Positions 36,419 to 45,801 are shown, counted from the stretch's first letter. The stretch is 64,000 nucleotides of DNA from Succinimonas sp045124755 (GCF_045124755.1 NZ_JBGVMK010000082.1); one strand, 5' to 3'. Numbers and translations: made by a program. The notes: generated by a model from the sequence alone, not told the origin.

Positions 36419-36750
36419 GACAAATCCTAACTGTAATCTTATTAATTTAATGTAACGGCTTCTGTGAAAACGGCTTCACAATAAAACGAGATGCGTCAGA
36501 TTTTCCGGAGCCATTTTACACGACAACACTCTTATAACAGCATCCTCTAAAGTGATCAAGTTCACGATAAGTCAAAAAAATATGCGTCTGATCATACTCC
36601 TATAGTGACCTTTGTCTGTTTTTTCGTTATCATACACGAATCGTTATGGAGCACCGTTGTTCCGCAAGCGTTCTGCATCCGAGGAGAATTCATTACAGTA
36701 CAATAAACCTTCGGATACTTTGTTAGCAGTAGTTAAGGGATTATTAGATA
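36419..36750. other. divergent control region between the acyltransferase and crp
   Basis: About 330 bases without a gene. The recognisable element is a CRP-like operator at 36551-36566. The remaining sequence, with a 5' leader of about 150 bases before crp, resembles a regulated promoter region, but I could not assign -35 and -10 boxes. Confidence 0.6.
36551..36566 (+). promoter_or_regulatory. probable CRP-binding site upstream of crp
   Basis: AGTGA-TCAAGT-TCACG has the CRP spacing (five bases, six bases, five bases) with one mismatch to TGTGA and one to TCACA; flanks are AA before and ATAA after. It lies 185-200 bases upstream of the crp ATG. E. coli crp is autoregulated, so the site fits autoregulation or control of the divergent acyltransferase. 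Confidence 0.6.
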
Positions 36751-37389
36751 ATGCTTATTGGTAAACCTCAATCAGATCCGACAAAGGACTGGTTTCTTTC
36801 TCATTGTCACATCCATAAGTATCCTGCCAAGAGTACTCTGATACACGCCGGTGAAAAGGCTGAAACACTCTACTACATTGTGAAGGGTTCTGTGGCTGTT
36901 CTCATCAAGGATGAGGATGGCAAGGAGATGATTCTTTCCTATCTCAATCAGGGTGATTTTATTGGCGAGCTCGGTTTGTTTGACGAAAGCGACAGCCCGA
37001 TAAGATCCGCCTGGGTGAGAGCAAAGAATGCCTGCGAAATTGCTGAAATTTCCTACAAGAAATTCAAGCAGCTTATTCAGGTAAATCCTGAAATTCTGAT
37101 GCGTCTCAGCGCTCAGATGGCCAGACGGCTCACCACCACCAGCAGCAAAGTGGGAAATCTCGCTTTCCTAGATGTGCAGGGGCGCATTGCCAGCACCCTT
37201 ATCAATCTGGCGCACCAGCCTGATGCCATGACCCATCCGGATGGCATGCAGATTAAGATTACCAGACAGGAAATCGGCCAAATCGTGGGCTGTTCCCGCG
37301 AAACTGTCGGCCGCATTCTGAAAATGCTGGAAGAGCAGAATATGATAAGCGCTCACGGTAAAACCATCGTGGTATTTAATACCCGCTGA
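36751..37389 (+). CDS. crp: cAMP receptor protein (catabolite regulator)
   Basis: 212 residues against 210 in E. coli, nearly collinear along the whole length: WFLSHCHIHKYPAKSTLIHA, ETLYYIVKGSVAVLIKDEDG, the cAMP-pocket GELGLFDESDSPIRSAWVRA (two residues longer than E. coli at the GLF loop), and the helix-turn-helix ITRQEIGQIVGCSRETVGRI. It forms a dimer that binds TGTGA-N6-TCACA sites with cAMP and controls carbon-source genes. The recognition helix (CSRETVGRI) is unchanged, so the DNA motif should be the classical one. A strong terminator follows. Confidence 0.97.
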   Translation: MLIGKPQSDPTKDWFLSHCHIHKYPAKSTLIHAGEKAETLYYIVKGSVAVLIKDEDGKEMILSYLNQGDFIGELGLFDESDSPIRSAWVRAKNACEIAEISYKKFKQLIQVNPEILMRLSAQMARRLTTTSSKVGNLAFLDVQGRIASTLINLAHQPDAMTHPDGMQIKITRQEIGQIVGCSRETVGRILKMLEEQNMISAHGKTIVVFNTR

Positions 37390-37417
37390 TTGTAATTGCT
37401 GGCAGAGCTTAACCAGA

Positions 37418-37441
37418 GGGAGATGAAAGTCTCCCTTTTTT
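37418..37441 (+). terminator. Rho-independent terminator of crp
   Basis: GGGAGA (37418-37423), six-base loop, TCTCCC (37430-37435), then six T residues. It lies 29 bases after the crp stop. Confidence 0.9.
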
Positions 37442-37508
37442 GTTGCCGGCATCAGAGGTGAGGCTCATCCATACACAATCCTGTGGAAAATCCTGCTCCC
37501 CACGCATG

Positions 37509-37534
37509 AAAAAGCCGCCCCCGAAGGAAACGGC
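37509..37534 (-). terminator. Rho-independent terminator of argD
   Basis: On the minus strand GCCGTTTCC and GGGGGCGGC pair (three G-U pairs) around TTC, followed by TTTTTC. It lies 40 bases beyond the argD stop and is convergent with the crp terminator. Confidence 0.75.
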
Positions 37535-37573
37535 CTTTGAATCAAATCACCGGCATGTATACGTCACTCTAAA

Positions 37574-38779
37574 TCAGGCAAACACCTTGGCAAGAGCCTT
37601 CTTGTATCTGGCAAAGCCTTCCTTGATATCTTCATCAGGAATGTTAAGAGCCGGAACCGTTCTTATAACATTATGACCCGCGGTAAGAACAAAAAGTCCC
37701 TCCTCCAGACAGGCCTTAAAGATATCCTTTTGCTTGTCGCTCTTTTCCGGAGTAAGCTCAGCCCCGATAAGAAGCCCCATGCCGCGCACTTCCTTGAAGC
37801 AATGGAATTCATCATTAAGTTCCCGATAAAGCTTACGGAAGAGCTCGGCTTTATTTTTAACCCCGTCAAGGAATTCCTGATTATGAACCAGCTCAAATGA
37901 CCGGCAGCCTACGGCAGTGGCCAGAGGATTTCCGCCGAAGGTGGTACCATGCACGCCAGGCTTAAAGGTTTCCGCAATCTTATCGGTAGTGAGCATGGCC
38001 CCGATAGCGATACCGGCTCCCAGCCCCTTGGCCGAGGTCAAAATATCAGGCACTACCCCGTAAGCCTCGTAGGCATACATATAACCGGTACGGCCAAAAC
38101 CAGTCTGTACCTCATCATAGATAAGAAGAGCATGGTTTTCATCACAGAGTATTCTGACAGCCTGAAGATATTCCCTGTCAGCAGGAACAATGCCGCCCTC
38201 ACCCTGAATAGGTTCCAGCATTACCGCGCAGGTTCTTTCTGAGATTACTGCTTTAAGAGCTTCCAGATTGTTAAACTCCACATGAATAACTTCTCCCGGA
38301 AGCGGCCCGAAGCCAGTGCGGTACTTTTCCTGTCCGCCCACAGTTACATCAAACAGCGTGCGGCCATGGAAGGAATTCTCAAAGGAGATTATCTGATCCT
38401 TTTCCGGGCCGTAGTTATCATAGGCGTATCTTCTGGCAATCTTAAGGGCAGCTTCGTTTGCCTCGCCGCCGGAATTCGCAAAGAACACCTTATCAGCAAA
38501 GGTGTTTTCCACCAGATACCGGGCCAAACGAATGGCAGGCTCAGTGCACATATAGTTTGAAATATGCCAAAGCTTATGAGCCTGTTCTTCCAAAGCCTTA
38601 ACAATTTCAGGATGACAGTGCCCCATAACATTGACCGCTATACCGGCCGCAAAATCAATGTACTCATTATTCGCATCATCCCAGAACCGCGAACCCTGGC
38701 CCTTAACCGGAATAAAAGGAGCCGGGTTATAAACATTCATTTCATAACGGTTGAAATCCGCTCTTGTAATATCGGACAT
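37574..38779 (-). CDS. argD: acetylornithine/succinyldiaminopimelate aminotransferase
   Basis: 401 residues, class III PLP aminotransferase. AAGIAVNVMGHCHPEIVKAL, FFANSGGEANEAALKIARRY, SFHGRTL, EPIQGEGGI, IYDEVQTGFGRTGYMYAYE and the Schiff-base Lys in SAKGLGAGIAIG define the ArgD/AstC/DapC branch. It acts in arginine and lysine (diaminopimelate) synthesis. ArgD versus catabolic AstC is hard to separate; the single copy in a window without ast genes favours ArgD. A TATAAT box (minus) occurs about 75 bases upstream, but without a convincing -35. Confidence 0.9.
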   Translation of the reverse strand: MSDITRADFNRYEMNVYNPAPFIPVKGQGSRFWDDANNEYIDFAAGIAVNVMGHCHPEIVKALEEQAHKLWHISNYMCTEPAIRLARYLVENTFADKVFFANSGGEANEAALKIARRYAYDNYGPEKDQIISFENSFHGRTLFDVTVGGQEKYRTGFGPLPGEVIHVEFNNLEALKAVISERTCAVMLEPIQGEGGIVPADREYLQAVRILCDENHALLIYDEVQTGFGRTGYMYAYEAYGVVPDILTSAKGLGAGIAIGAMLTTDKIAETFKPGVHGTTFGGNPLATAVGCRSFELVHNQEFLDGVKNKAELFRKLYRELNDEFHCFKEVRGMGLLIGAELTPEKSDKQKDIFKACLEEGLFVLTAGHNVIRTVPALNIPDEDIKEGFARYKKALAKVFA

Positions 38780-39028
38780 ATTTCTGTTGTCACCTATATA
38801 AAATCACAGGACTCAAAGCTCAGGATCTGCCTGAACATCCAAAAAACCCCCACATTATACCTGTATTCCGGATGACCGGGAGATGCCGGATCTTAAATTG
38901 TATAAAATACTCGCTCCGGGACAGCAGGCTCCCCGGATCTGCGAATATCGAAGGGGCTGAAAGAGAAAGAAAAGGAGAAAGATAAAAGAGCAGTTTGAAA
39001 GACGCCTGACAAAACCGCAGCGGGAGCA

Positions 39029-42000
39029 TTATTTTATGATGTTATCCCCCGCATTCGCGTTACCCCCTCTGTTATGCTCGCTATCCTGCGAACAATACTT
39101 CCCAAGCTCCTCTTTGAGACGTCTTTCATGCTCGCCGGGAATGCCGGCAAATCCTGCCAGCATGAGATAAATTCCGGGAACCACAAAAACAGTAATCAGG
39201 GTAGCGGTACCCATGCCATAAAAGATCACCGCCCCCAGAGCCTGCCGGCTTTCGTAGCCGGAACCCTTGGCAAGAATCAAGGGCAAAGCGCCGATTATCG
39301 CAGTAAGAGAGGTCATGAGAATAGGTTTAAGACGTCTGAGCGATGCTTTTTTCACCGCATAAAACACCGATTCTCCGTCCCTTCTCAGCTGATTGGCAAA
39401 TTCCACAATCAGAATGCCGTTTTTGGTAACCATGCCGATAAGAAGCAAAAGACCGATTTCACTGTAGATATTAAGAGAAATGTTCATAATCCAGAGCCCC
39501 ATAAGACCGCCGGAGAGTCCCAGGGGGATGGTCACCATTACTATAACAGGATACAGAAAGCTTTCAAACTGCGCTGCCAGCACCAGATAAGCCACCAGCA
39601 CCGCCAGCCCTAAAACCACCGCAAGCTCATTCTCGCTTTCCCGGAAATGCCGGGATTCCCCGTTTAACGCCACGGACATGGAAGGCTCCAGATTAGCAGA
39701 GCTCCATTTATCCATCCAGTCCAGAGCCTGCCCCAGACTAACACCGGATGCCGGATGAGCGCTGATGGTTATCGCCTTGTCCCGGTCAAAGTGCGGCAGC
39801 TTCTTCGCCCGGGATTTCAGATCAAAGGACGCCACACTGCCCAGAGGAACCATTTCACCATTGGCAGCCCGAATATTAAGGGTGCTTATGGAATTGATAT
39901 CCCGGAACTGATTTTCCGGAGCGCGAATGTAAACATCATATTCCTCGCCCTTGTCTGCAAAGGTAGTATGGCTGGTACCTCCTAAAGAGGTCTGCAAAGC
40001 CTGGGAAATGTTAAGAAGAGGTACTCCCAGTACCGCAGCCTTGTCCACTTTAATGGTAACTTCCACTTCAGGAGTGTTTTCAGAATAGTTGGTATCGGCA
40101 TTTATCAGGATCCCGGCTTTTACCGCATCTGCTATCAGCTTGCGGGTAATCCGGTCAAGATCCCGATAATCATTGCCCTTTAGAACATACTTTACGGGAC
40201 TTCCGGAGGTTCCCTTAAACCCCGGCTCATATACATGAAGAGTAAGACCGGGAACATCGGTAAGCTTATTCTTAATCTCACGCATAAGTTCATGAGAATT
40301 TTTATTCCTCTTATCCCAAGGTGCCAGCTGGATAACCACAAACCCGCTCTGATCGGTTCCAGCTCCTAAGGAAGGGGAACTAAAGCTTACAGAAGATACC
40401 TCCCCGGTTTCCAGATACGTCAAAAGAAATCTCTCAATCTCAGACATTTCTCTTTTCATACGATGAATGCTGGTGCCTTCGCCGCCGCCGGCATAGATGT
40501 AGATAACCCCGCGATCCTCCTTGGGCACAAACTGATGCGGCACAGCGTCATAGAACAGAAACACCGCAGAGACAATGACAGTCAAAATGGCCGGGTACAG
40601 CCACAAACGGCGCAGGAAAAAGAGCAGCGCTTTTTCATAAAAAATGAGCAGCCATTTCATAATGAAATTAAAGAACCGTACCGGATTGTCGTTCTCTGCG
40701 TCGCTTTCTGTGCTTTTCTCTACACCATTCTCTGTGCCGATCTCTGCACCGTTCCCTAAAACATGCTCTTTTTCACGGTCCTGGCATATCTTCCCTGCTT
40801 TCTCATCATTCTTCCCTGCTTTACTTCCTGTTCTGAGAGGTTTCAGAAAAATGCTGGAAAGAGCCGGGGACAGTGTCAGAGCAATTACCCCGGAAAAGAA
40901 TACCGCGAGGGACATCATGACGGCAAATTCAATAAACATGGCCCCGGTGATGCCCTGCATGAATATCAAGGGGAGAAAGATCATAATGAGCACCAGCGTA
41001 GTGGCCACAATGGCAAAGCCCACCTCCTGGGCTCCCTTCCATGAAGCCGCCAGAACGCCCATACCCCTCATGATGTGATAGGAAATGTTTTCCACCATGA
41101 CGATGGCATCGTCTACCACCAGACCTATAGCCAGAATCAGGCTTAACAGAGTGATGAGGTTAATGGAAAAGCCCGCAAAGTACGCTCCGGTAAATGCGGC
41201 TATAAGAGATACCGGAACCGTCACTGCGGGAATCAGGGTAGTTCTCCAGGAGCCAATAAATAAATACAGCACCAAAATCACCAGAAGAGCGGTCAGAGCC
41301 AGAGTCTCATAAACCTCGGAAATAGAATTCCGAATGTAAACCGTGGAATCGAAATCAACTTCGAGTTCGGAGCCTTCGGGCACAAAACGCTTTAATTCCT
41401 GCACCTTTTTACGCACGCTGGCCGCCACATCCAGAGGATTGGCCGTGGACATGGGGACTATGCCGATACCGATACTGGACATGCCGTTACGGTGATAGAC
41501 GCTTTCTTCATTTTTGGCCTGAATGCCTACCTCGGCCACATCCCGGAGTCTGATGGTGCCCTCTATGCCGTCATGGCGAATGGGCAGGAGAGCAAAGGAT
41601 TCAGCATCTACATAAACCCGCTTGATCTCCACCGGAAAATACATGTCATCATTTCTGATTTCACCGCTGGGAAGTTCAATGTTTTCATGGCCGATGGCAG
41701 AAATTATGTCTTCCACGGAAACTCCCAGGGCGGTCATCCGGGCGGGAAGAAGACGAATGTACATCACCTTTTCCAGAGCTCCTACCGTGGTAACCTGGGA
41801 AACCCCGTCAAGCATGCTGATATTGCGCACCACAAACCGTTCGGCATAATCGGAGAGCTCAATGCGGTTCATTACCTTGCTGGACAGATTGAGCCAGAGC
41901 ACCACCTCGCCTTCGCCGCTGTCCCGGGCCACCACGGGTTCATCTATTCCGGAGGGCAGCTTCTTCCGGGCCCGGGACACGGCATCTCTGACATCGGACA

Positions 42001-42313
42001 CCGCGGACAGCATAGAAGCATATTCGTTAAACTCAATGCCAATCCAGGTCTTGCCGTTTCTGCTTATGGAAGATATTTTTACCACCCCGGAAAGCGTGGA
42101 AAGTTCGTCTTCGACAATTTTGGTTACTCTGCTTTCCATAACCTCGGGTGAGGCTCCGGTATAGGTTATGGATATGGAAACCAAAGGACGGGAAACATCA
42201 GGAAGCTCCCTTATGGGAAGCCTTAGAAAGCAGATAAGACCGAAAATGGTAATAAGGATACTGAGCACCAGAGCAAAAACCGGTCTTCTTATGGATATTT
42301 CACTCAGGATCAC
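39029..42313 (-). CDS. RND efflux transporter, permease subunit (HAE-1/AcrB type)
   Basis: 1094 residues from a GTG at 42313 that overlaps the adaptor gene's stop by three bases. The protein has the RND duplication: first membrane segment ISIRRPVFALVLSILITIFG, the periplasmic porter domain, the membrane proton relay region LALILAIGLVVDDAIVMVEN and the C-terminal half with LIGMVTKNGILIVEFANQLR. It pumps drugs or other small molecules out with a periplasmic adaptor and an outer membrane channel; no channel gene is next to it. The central cytoplasmic loop (about residues 500-550) contains a 12-bp repeat coding xxxE units. The C-terminal tail is polar. Substrate unknown. Confidence 0.92.
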   Translation of the reverse strand: MILSEISIRRPVFALVLSILITIFGLICFLRLPIRELPDVSRPLVSISITYTGASPEVMESRVTKIVEDELSTLSGVVKISSISRNGKTWIGIEFNEYASMLSAVSDVRDAVSRARKKLPSGIDEPVVARDSGEGEVVLWLNLSSKVMNRIELSDYAERFVVRNISMLDGVSQVTTVGALEKVMYIRLLPARMTALGVSVEDIISAIGHENIELPSGEIRNDDMYFPVEIKRVYVDAESFALLPIRHDGIEGTIRLRDVAEVGIQAKNEESVYHRNGMSSIGIGIVPMSTANPLDVAASVRKKVQELKRFVPEGSELEVDFDSTVYIRNSISEVYETLALTALLVILVLYLFIGSWRTTLIPAVTVPVSLIAAFTGAYFAGFSINLITLLSLILAIGLVVDDAIVMVENISYHIMRGMGVLAASWKGAQEVGFAIVATTLVLIMIFLPLIFMQGITGAMFIEFAVMMSLAVFFSGVIALTLSPALSSIFLKPLRTGSKAGKNDEKAGKICQDREKEHVLGNGAEIGTENGVEKSTESDAENDNPVRFFNFIMKWLLIFYEKALLFFLRRLWLYPAILTVIVSAVFLFYDAVPHQFVPKEDRGVIYIYAGGGEGTSIHRMKREMSEIERFLLTYLETGEVSSVSFSSPSLGAGTDQSGFVVIQLAPWDKRNKNSHELMREIKNKLTDVPGLTLHVYEPGFKGTSGSPVKYVLKGNDYRDLDRITRKLIADAVKAGILINADTNYSENTPEVEVTIKVDKAAVLGVPLLNISQALQTSLGGTSHTTFADKGEEYDVYIRAPENQFRDINSISTLNIRAANGEMVPLGSVASFDLKSRAKKLPHFDRDKAITISAHPASGVSLGQALDWMDKWSSANLEPSMSVALNGESRHFRESENELAVVLGLAVLVAYLVLAAQFESFLYPVIVMVTIPLGLSGGLMGLWIMNISLNIYSEIGLLLLIGMVTKNGILIVEFANQLRRDGESVFYAVKKASLRRLKPILMTSLTAIIGALPLILAKGSGYESRQALGAVIFYGMGTATLITVFVVPGIYLMLAGFAGIPGEHERRLKEELGKYCSQDSEHNRGGNANAGDNIIK
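40692..40763 (-). repeat. 12-bp imperfect tandem repeat in the RND permease gene
   Basis: Six 12-base units (starting 40692, 40704, 40716, 40728, 40740, 40752) share the core TCTCTG/TTCTGT. On the coding strand they encode NGAE, IGTE, NGVE, KSTE, SDAE in series, in the cytoplasmic loop between the two halves of the pump. Confidence 0.75.
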
Positions 42314-43437
42314 AGAACTGCATCTCCTGTCCGGTTCTTTTTGCGGAGGGGCACATCATCAGAAAGCTCTTCCAGTGTTTTTTCATCGGAAAGCACCCGG
42401 ACACGATCTCCGTCCGACAGCTTCTCAATACCTTCCGAGACTACCTGCATGCCGGGTCTTATGCCATCAAGAACTGCGGCAAAGGATCCGGTCACCGGCC
42501 CCAGAACGATGCGCCGCCGGGATACCGTGCCGTCCTTGTTCAGGATAAATACATAGCGATCATCGCCCTGGTACCATATTGACTTGAGAGGAATAATCGC
42601 ATATCTCCCGCCAAAAAGGCTGAGCTCGATTTCCATCATCATGCCATCAAGAAGCCGGACATTGTCATTTTTAAAAAAGACCCGGATCTTGATAGCCAAA
42701 GTGTCGCTTTTAACATGAGTGTCGATCTCCCGCACCACCCCGTTAAACTTTTCATTCGGCCAGGCTTCGGCAGTGCCTGTAACCTTCTGCCCCGGAACCA
42801 GCTGCGACATAAGCCGCTCCGGAATGTTGAAATCCACATAAACCTCAGAGAGGTCATCAAGCTGCAAAAGCACATTTCCGGGCTTAACCAGTTCTCCCGG
42901 AGTAAGACGGTGCATGCTTAAAACACCGCTGAAGGGCGCGTAGATCTTTCTTTCCTCAAGAGCGGCCTTTCTGGCTTCCACCACCGCCTTCTGCTGCTCG
43001 GTTTCCGCCCGGAGCTGCTCCATGGAATCAAGACTGACCACCCCCTTACTGTTAAGCTTCTGCATCATGGAAAGGCGTCTTAACTGATTGTCAAGCCGGA
43101 CAGTCTCCTCCCGAAGCTTGGCTTCCTCCATGCCATGATCGAGCTCAATAAGAAGCTGCCCTTTTTTAACAGCCTGAGCCGAAGACACATGGACTTTAGA
43201 GATGCGAGCGGTAACCTCTGGGGTGATTTCCACGGATTTGCTGGCAAAAACACGGCCTACCAGAGGAAACACGAGACCGCTTTTCTGATCCTTTACCGGC
43301 ACCACCCGGACGCTTTTTTCCAGAGCGGCGGGGCTCGCAGACTGCGGAGCTCCCCGATGCAGTATCCCGAAGGTATAGCAGTACCAGGAAATGCCCGCAG
43401 CAATCAGAAAAAGAAGAAAGGCCAGCGCTTTTTTCAT
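42310..43437 (-). CDS. RND efflux periplasmic adaptor (membrane fusion protein)
   Basis: 375 residues: an N-terminal membrane anchor (ALAFLLFLIAAGISWYCYTFG), lipoyl-type half PVKDQKSGLVFPLVGRVFAS, a short coiled coil (about residues 110-160, EEAKLREETVRLDNQLRRL), the second lipoyl half IYAPFSGVLSMHRLTPGELV, the beta-barrel VYVDFNIPERLM and a C-terminal membrane-proximal domain. It connects the RND pump to an outer membrane channel. It starts 3 bases after the trpS stop and overlaps the permease by 4 bases, so the pair is attached to the end of the trpS operon. Confidence 0.92.
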   Translation of the reverse strand: MKKALAFLLFLIAAGISWYCYTFGILHRGAPQSASPAALEKSVRVVPVKDQKSGLVFPLVGRVFASKSVEITPEVTARISKVHVSSAQAVKKGQLLIELDHGMEEAKLREETVRLDNQLRRLSMMQKLNSKGVVSLDSMEQLRAETEQQKAVVEARKAALEERKIYAPFSGVLSMHRLTPGELVKPGNVLLQLDDLSEVYVDFNIPERLMSQLVPGQKVTGTAEAWPNEKFNGVVREIDTHVKSDTLAIKIRVFFKNDNVRLLDGMMMEIELSLFGGRYAIIPLKSIWYQGDDRYVFILNKDGTVSRRRIVLGPVTGSFAAVLDGIRPGMQVVSEGIEKLSDGDRVRVLSDEKTLEELSDDVPLRKKNRTGDAVL

Positions 43438-43440
43438 AGA

Positions 43441-44442
43441 TCAGTCAGGAAGCACAAACCCTACAGCGCTGTATGCTTTTCTGAGAGTTTCATTGGCCTT
43501 GGCATGAGCCTTTTCCGCGCCGATCTTAAAGATGGAACGGAGATAAGCCTCGTCCTCGCGATATTCGCGATACTTTGCCTGGATGGGTTTCAGGAATGAC
43601 ACCACTGCCTCGGCGACCTCAGTCTTGAGATGGCCGTACATCTTCCCTTCAAAATGAGTCACCAGTTCCTCAACAGGGGTATCGGTAACAGCGCTCATAA
43701 GATCCAGAAGATTAGAGACTCCGGGCTTGTTTTCCCAGTCATAGTGTACCACCGGCGGGTTGTCAGAATCGGTAACAGCCTTCTTCAGCTTTTTGGCCAC
43801 TGAGTCCGGATCCTCAAGAAGAGTAATGACATTGTTGCGGTTATCATCAGATTTGGACATCTTCTTAAGGGGATCCTGAAGACTCATAACCCGGGCGCCA
43901 GACTTGGGCACATATCCCTGAGGCAGCGTAAAAATATCGCCGTAAAGCTGGTTGAAGCGATAGGCGATATCCCGGGTAAGCTCCAGATGCTGCAGCTGAT
44001 CCTCTCCCACTGGCACCAGATCCGCCTGATACAGAAGAATATCCGCCGCCATCAGCACCGGATAATCAAAGAGTCCGGCAGTAACATTGTTCTCATAGCG
44101 CTTTGACTTATCCTTAAACTGCGTCATTCTGGTAAGCTCGCCCATCTGGGTATAGCAGTTAAGCACCCAGGCAAGCTGCGCATGGTCAGGAACCTGTGAC
44201 TGCAAAAAGAGAGTGCTCTTTTCCGGAGTGATACCCACGGCAAGATAAATGGACAAGGTGTTATATATGGCATCATGAAGCTTCTTGGGATCCTGACGCA
44301 CGGTAATGGCATGGGCATCCACCACACTGAATGTGCAGTCATACTCGTCCTGCATTTTTACCCACTGTCTGAGAGCGCCGATATAATTTCCAATGGAAAG
44401 CTCCCCTGAAGGCTGAGCGCCGCTAAAAACTTTTTTCTTCAT
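43441..44442 (-). CDS. trpS: tryptophanyl-tRNA synthetase
   Basis: 333 residues (E. coli 334). Class I motifs: PSGELSIGNYIGALRQWV (the HIGH equivalent, residues 10-20) and PLKKMSKSDDNRN (KMSKS, about residue 193). MAADILLYQADLVPVGEDQLQH binds tryptophan and the adenylate. It charges tRNA-Trp. It lies 11 bases downstream of gph, as in the enteric rpe-gph-trpS order. AAGGA lies 11 bases before the ATG. Confidence 0.97.
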   Translation of the reverse strand: MKKKVFSGAQPSGELSIGNYIGALRQWVKMQDEYDCTFSVVDAHAITVRQDPKKLHDAIYNTLSIYLAVGITPEKSTLFLQSQVPDHAQLAWVLNCYTQMGELTRMTQFKDKSKRYENNVTAGLFDYPVLMAADILLYQADLVPVGEDQLQHLELTRDIAYRFNQLYGDIFTLPQGYVPKSGARVMSLQDPLKKMSKSDDNRNNVITLLEDPDSVAKKLKKAVTDSDNPPVVHYDWENKPGVSNLLDLMSAVTDTPVEELVTHFEGKMYGHLKTEVAEAVVSFLKPIQAKYREYREDEAYLRSIFKIGAEKAHAKANETLRKAYSAVGFVLPD

Positions 44443-44453
44443 GAATTCAGTCC

Positions 44454-45146
44454 TTAATCTAAACCGCTGATTAATACCTTAATCGCTGCAAAATCATCAA
44501 AAACATAATCCGGGCCGGAATCCTGAACCGGCTTCCCCCGGTTATAGCCATAAGTAAGGGCAATACTGGTCATCCCGGAACGCCGGGCCCCCAGAATATC
44601 ATTAGAGGAATCCCCTACCATCACGCACTCCTCAGGCTCCGCATGCATCATTGCGCAGGCATAAAGGAAGGGCTCGGGATCCGGCTTTTTATTACCCAGC
44701 ACATCTCCGCCCAGCGTAAAAACGAAGTATTCAAGGAGTCCGGCTTTTTCCAGAACCGGTCTCACAAAAACATCGGGCTTATTGGAAAGAACTCCCAGAC
44801 TGATGCCGGAATTCTTAAGATATGAGAGGGTTTCAGGCACTCCGGGATAAATGCTTTCCTTGCAATCACAACATGAAGCATAGGTGATATTGAATCCTTC
44901 GCGGGCCCTTTTAAGAAGATCCTTATCCACATTGGCAAGATCCGGATCCATGGTTCTGGTAACTGCCCGGGCCAGAAGCATCATGGCACCGTTTCCCACA
45001 AAGGATCTGGTCATCTCCTGAGTAATCTCCGGGAGACCGACACTTTGAAGAGCTCCCAGAACGGCCAGATGCAATGAAGGAACGGTATCGGCCAGAGTGC
45101 CGTCCAAATCAAAAAGCATGGCCTGGGGCCTGCGGGTAAGAATCAT
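44454..45146 (-). CDS. gph: phosphoglycolate phosphatase
   Basis: 230 residues, HAD superfamily. Motif I AMLFDLDGTLADTVPSLH (Asp13 and Asp15 region), motif II GVLSNKP, motif III/IV GDVLGNKKPDPEPFLYA and MVGDSSNDILGARRSG. It hydrolyses 2-phosphoglycolate, which arises from DNA repair of 3'-phosphoglycolate ends. It starts 1 base after the rpe stop and is followed by trpS, the order found in E. coli. Confidence 0.95.
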   Translation of the reverse strand: MILTRRPQAMLFDLDGTLADTVPSLHLAVLGALQSVGLPEITQEMTRSFVGNGAMMLLARAVTRTMDPDLANVDKDLLKRAREGFNITYASCCDCKESIYPGVPETLSYLKNSGISLGVLSNKPDVFVRPVLEKAGLLEYFVFTLGGDVLGNKKPDPEPFLYACAMMHAEPEECVMVGDSSNDILGARRSGMTSIALTYGYNRGKPVQDSGPDYVFDDFAAIKVLISGLD

Positions 45147-45147
45147 A

Positions 45148-45801
45148 TTAACGGGAAAGTTCCTGACGCATGGCAGAAATCACCTCCGTATAGGAATCAC
45201 TGCCAAAAATAGCGGAACCAGCCACAAACATATTGGCCCCGGCATCAGCAATCTCCCGAATATTGGAGACCTTTACTCCGCCATCCACTTCAATGGTAAA
45301 GTCCTCCGGAGCAACAGCGCGAAGACTCTTGATCTTTTCAAGCATGGCCGGAATAAACTTCTGCCCCCCGAAACCGGGATTCACTGACATAACGCACACC
45401 ATATCCAGCTTATCCCAGACATAATCAAACCAGGAAAGAGATGTCGCCGGATTAAGAGCAAGGCCTGCCTTAATGCCAAAGCTGCGAATAAGAGAGAGGG
45501 ATCTGTCAACATGCTTAGCGGCTTCCGGGTGGAAGGTAATGCTGTTGGCTCCGGCACGGGCAAAACTCTCAATAAGTTCATCCACCGGAGACACCATGAG
45601 ATGCACATCAACGGGAGCAGTAATGCCGTACTTTCTAAGAGCGGTTAAAATCGCGGGGCCAAAGGTCAGATTGGGAACGTAATGGTTATCCATGACATCA
45701 AAATGAATAACATCGGCTCCGGCCTCCAATACCGAGCGAACATCATCTCCCAGCCGGGCCAGATCCGCAGACAGAATTGAAGGAGCAATTAAATACTTCA
45801 T
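45148..45801 (-). CDS. rpe: ribulose-phosphate 3-epimerase
   Basis: 217 residues from ATG 45801 (TGAGG, 7 bases before); a further in-frame ATG at 45969 lies inside damX and would add 56 residues not seen in the family. MKYLIAPSILSADLARLG is the standard start; HFDVMDNHYVPNLTFGP, VDVHLMVSP, ITFHPEA, MSVNPGFGGQKFI and VDGGVKVSN are the TIM-barrel active-site loops. It interconverts ribulose 5-phosphate and xylulose 5-phosphate. The gap to damX is only 28 bases; in E. coli dam sits there. Confidence 0.96.
   Translation of the reverse strand: MKYLIAPSILSADLARLGDDVRSVLEAGADVIHFDVMDNHYVPNLTFGPAILTALRKYGITAPVDVHLMVSPVDELIESFARAGANSITFHPEAAKHVDRSLSLIRSFGIKAGLALNPATSLSWFDYVWDKLDMVCVMSVNPGFGGQKFIPAMLEKIKSLRAVAPEDFTIEVDGGVKVSNIREIADAGANMFVAGSAIFGSDSYTEVISAMRQELSR

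Noticed and set aside
35321..36430. Long plus-strand frames opposite the acyltransferase gene
   Set aside because: Antisense shadows; the minus-strand frame has the H-x4-D and REGR acyltransferase motifs.
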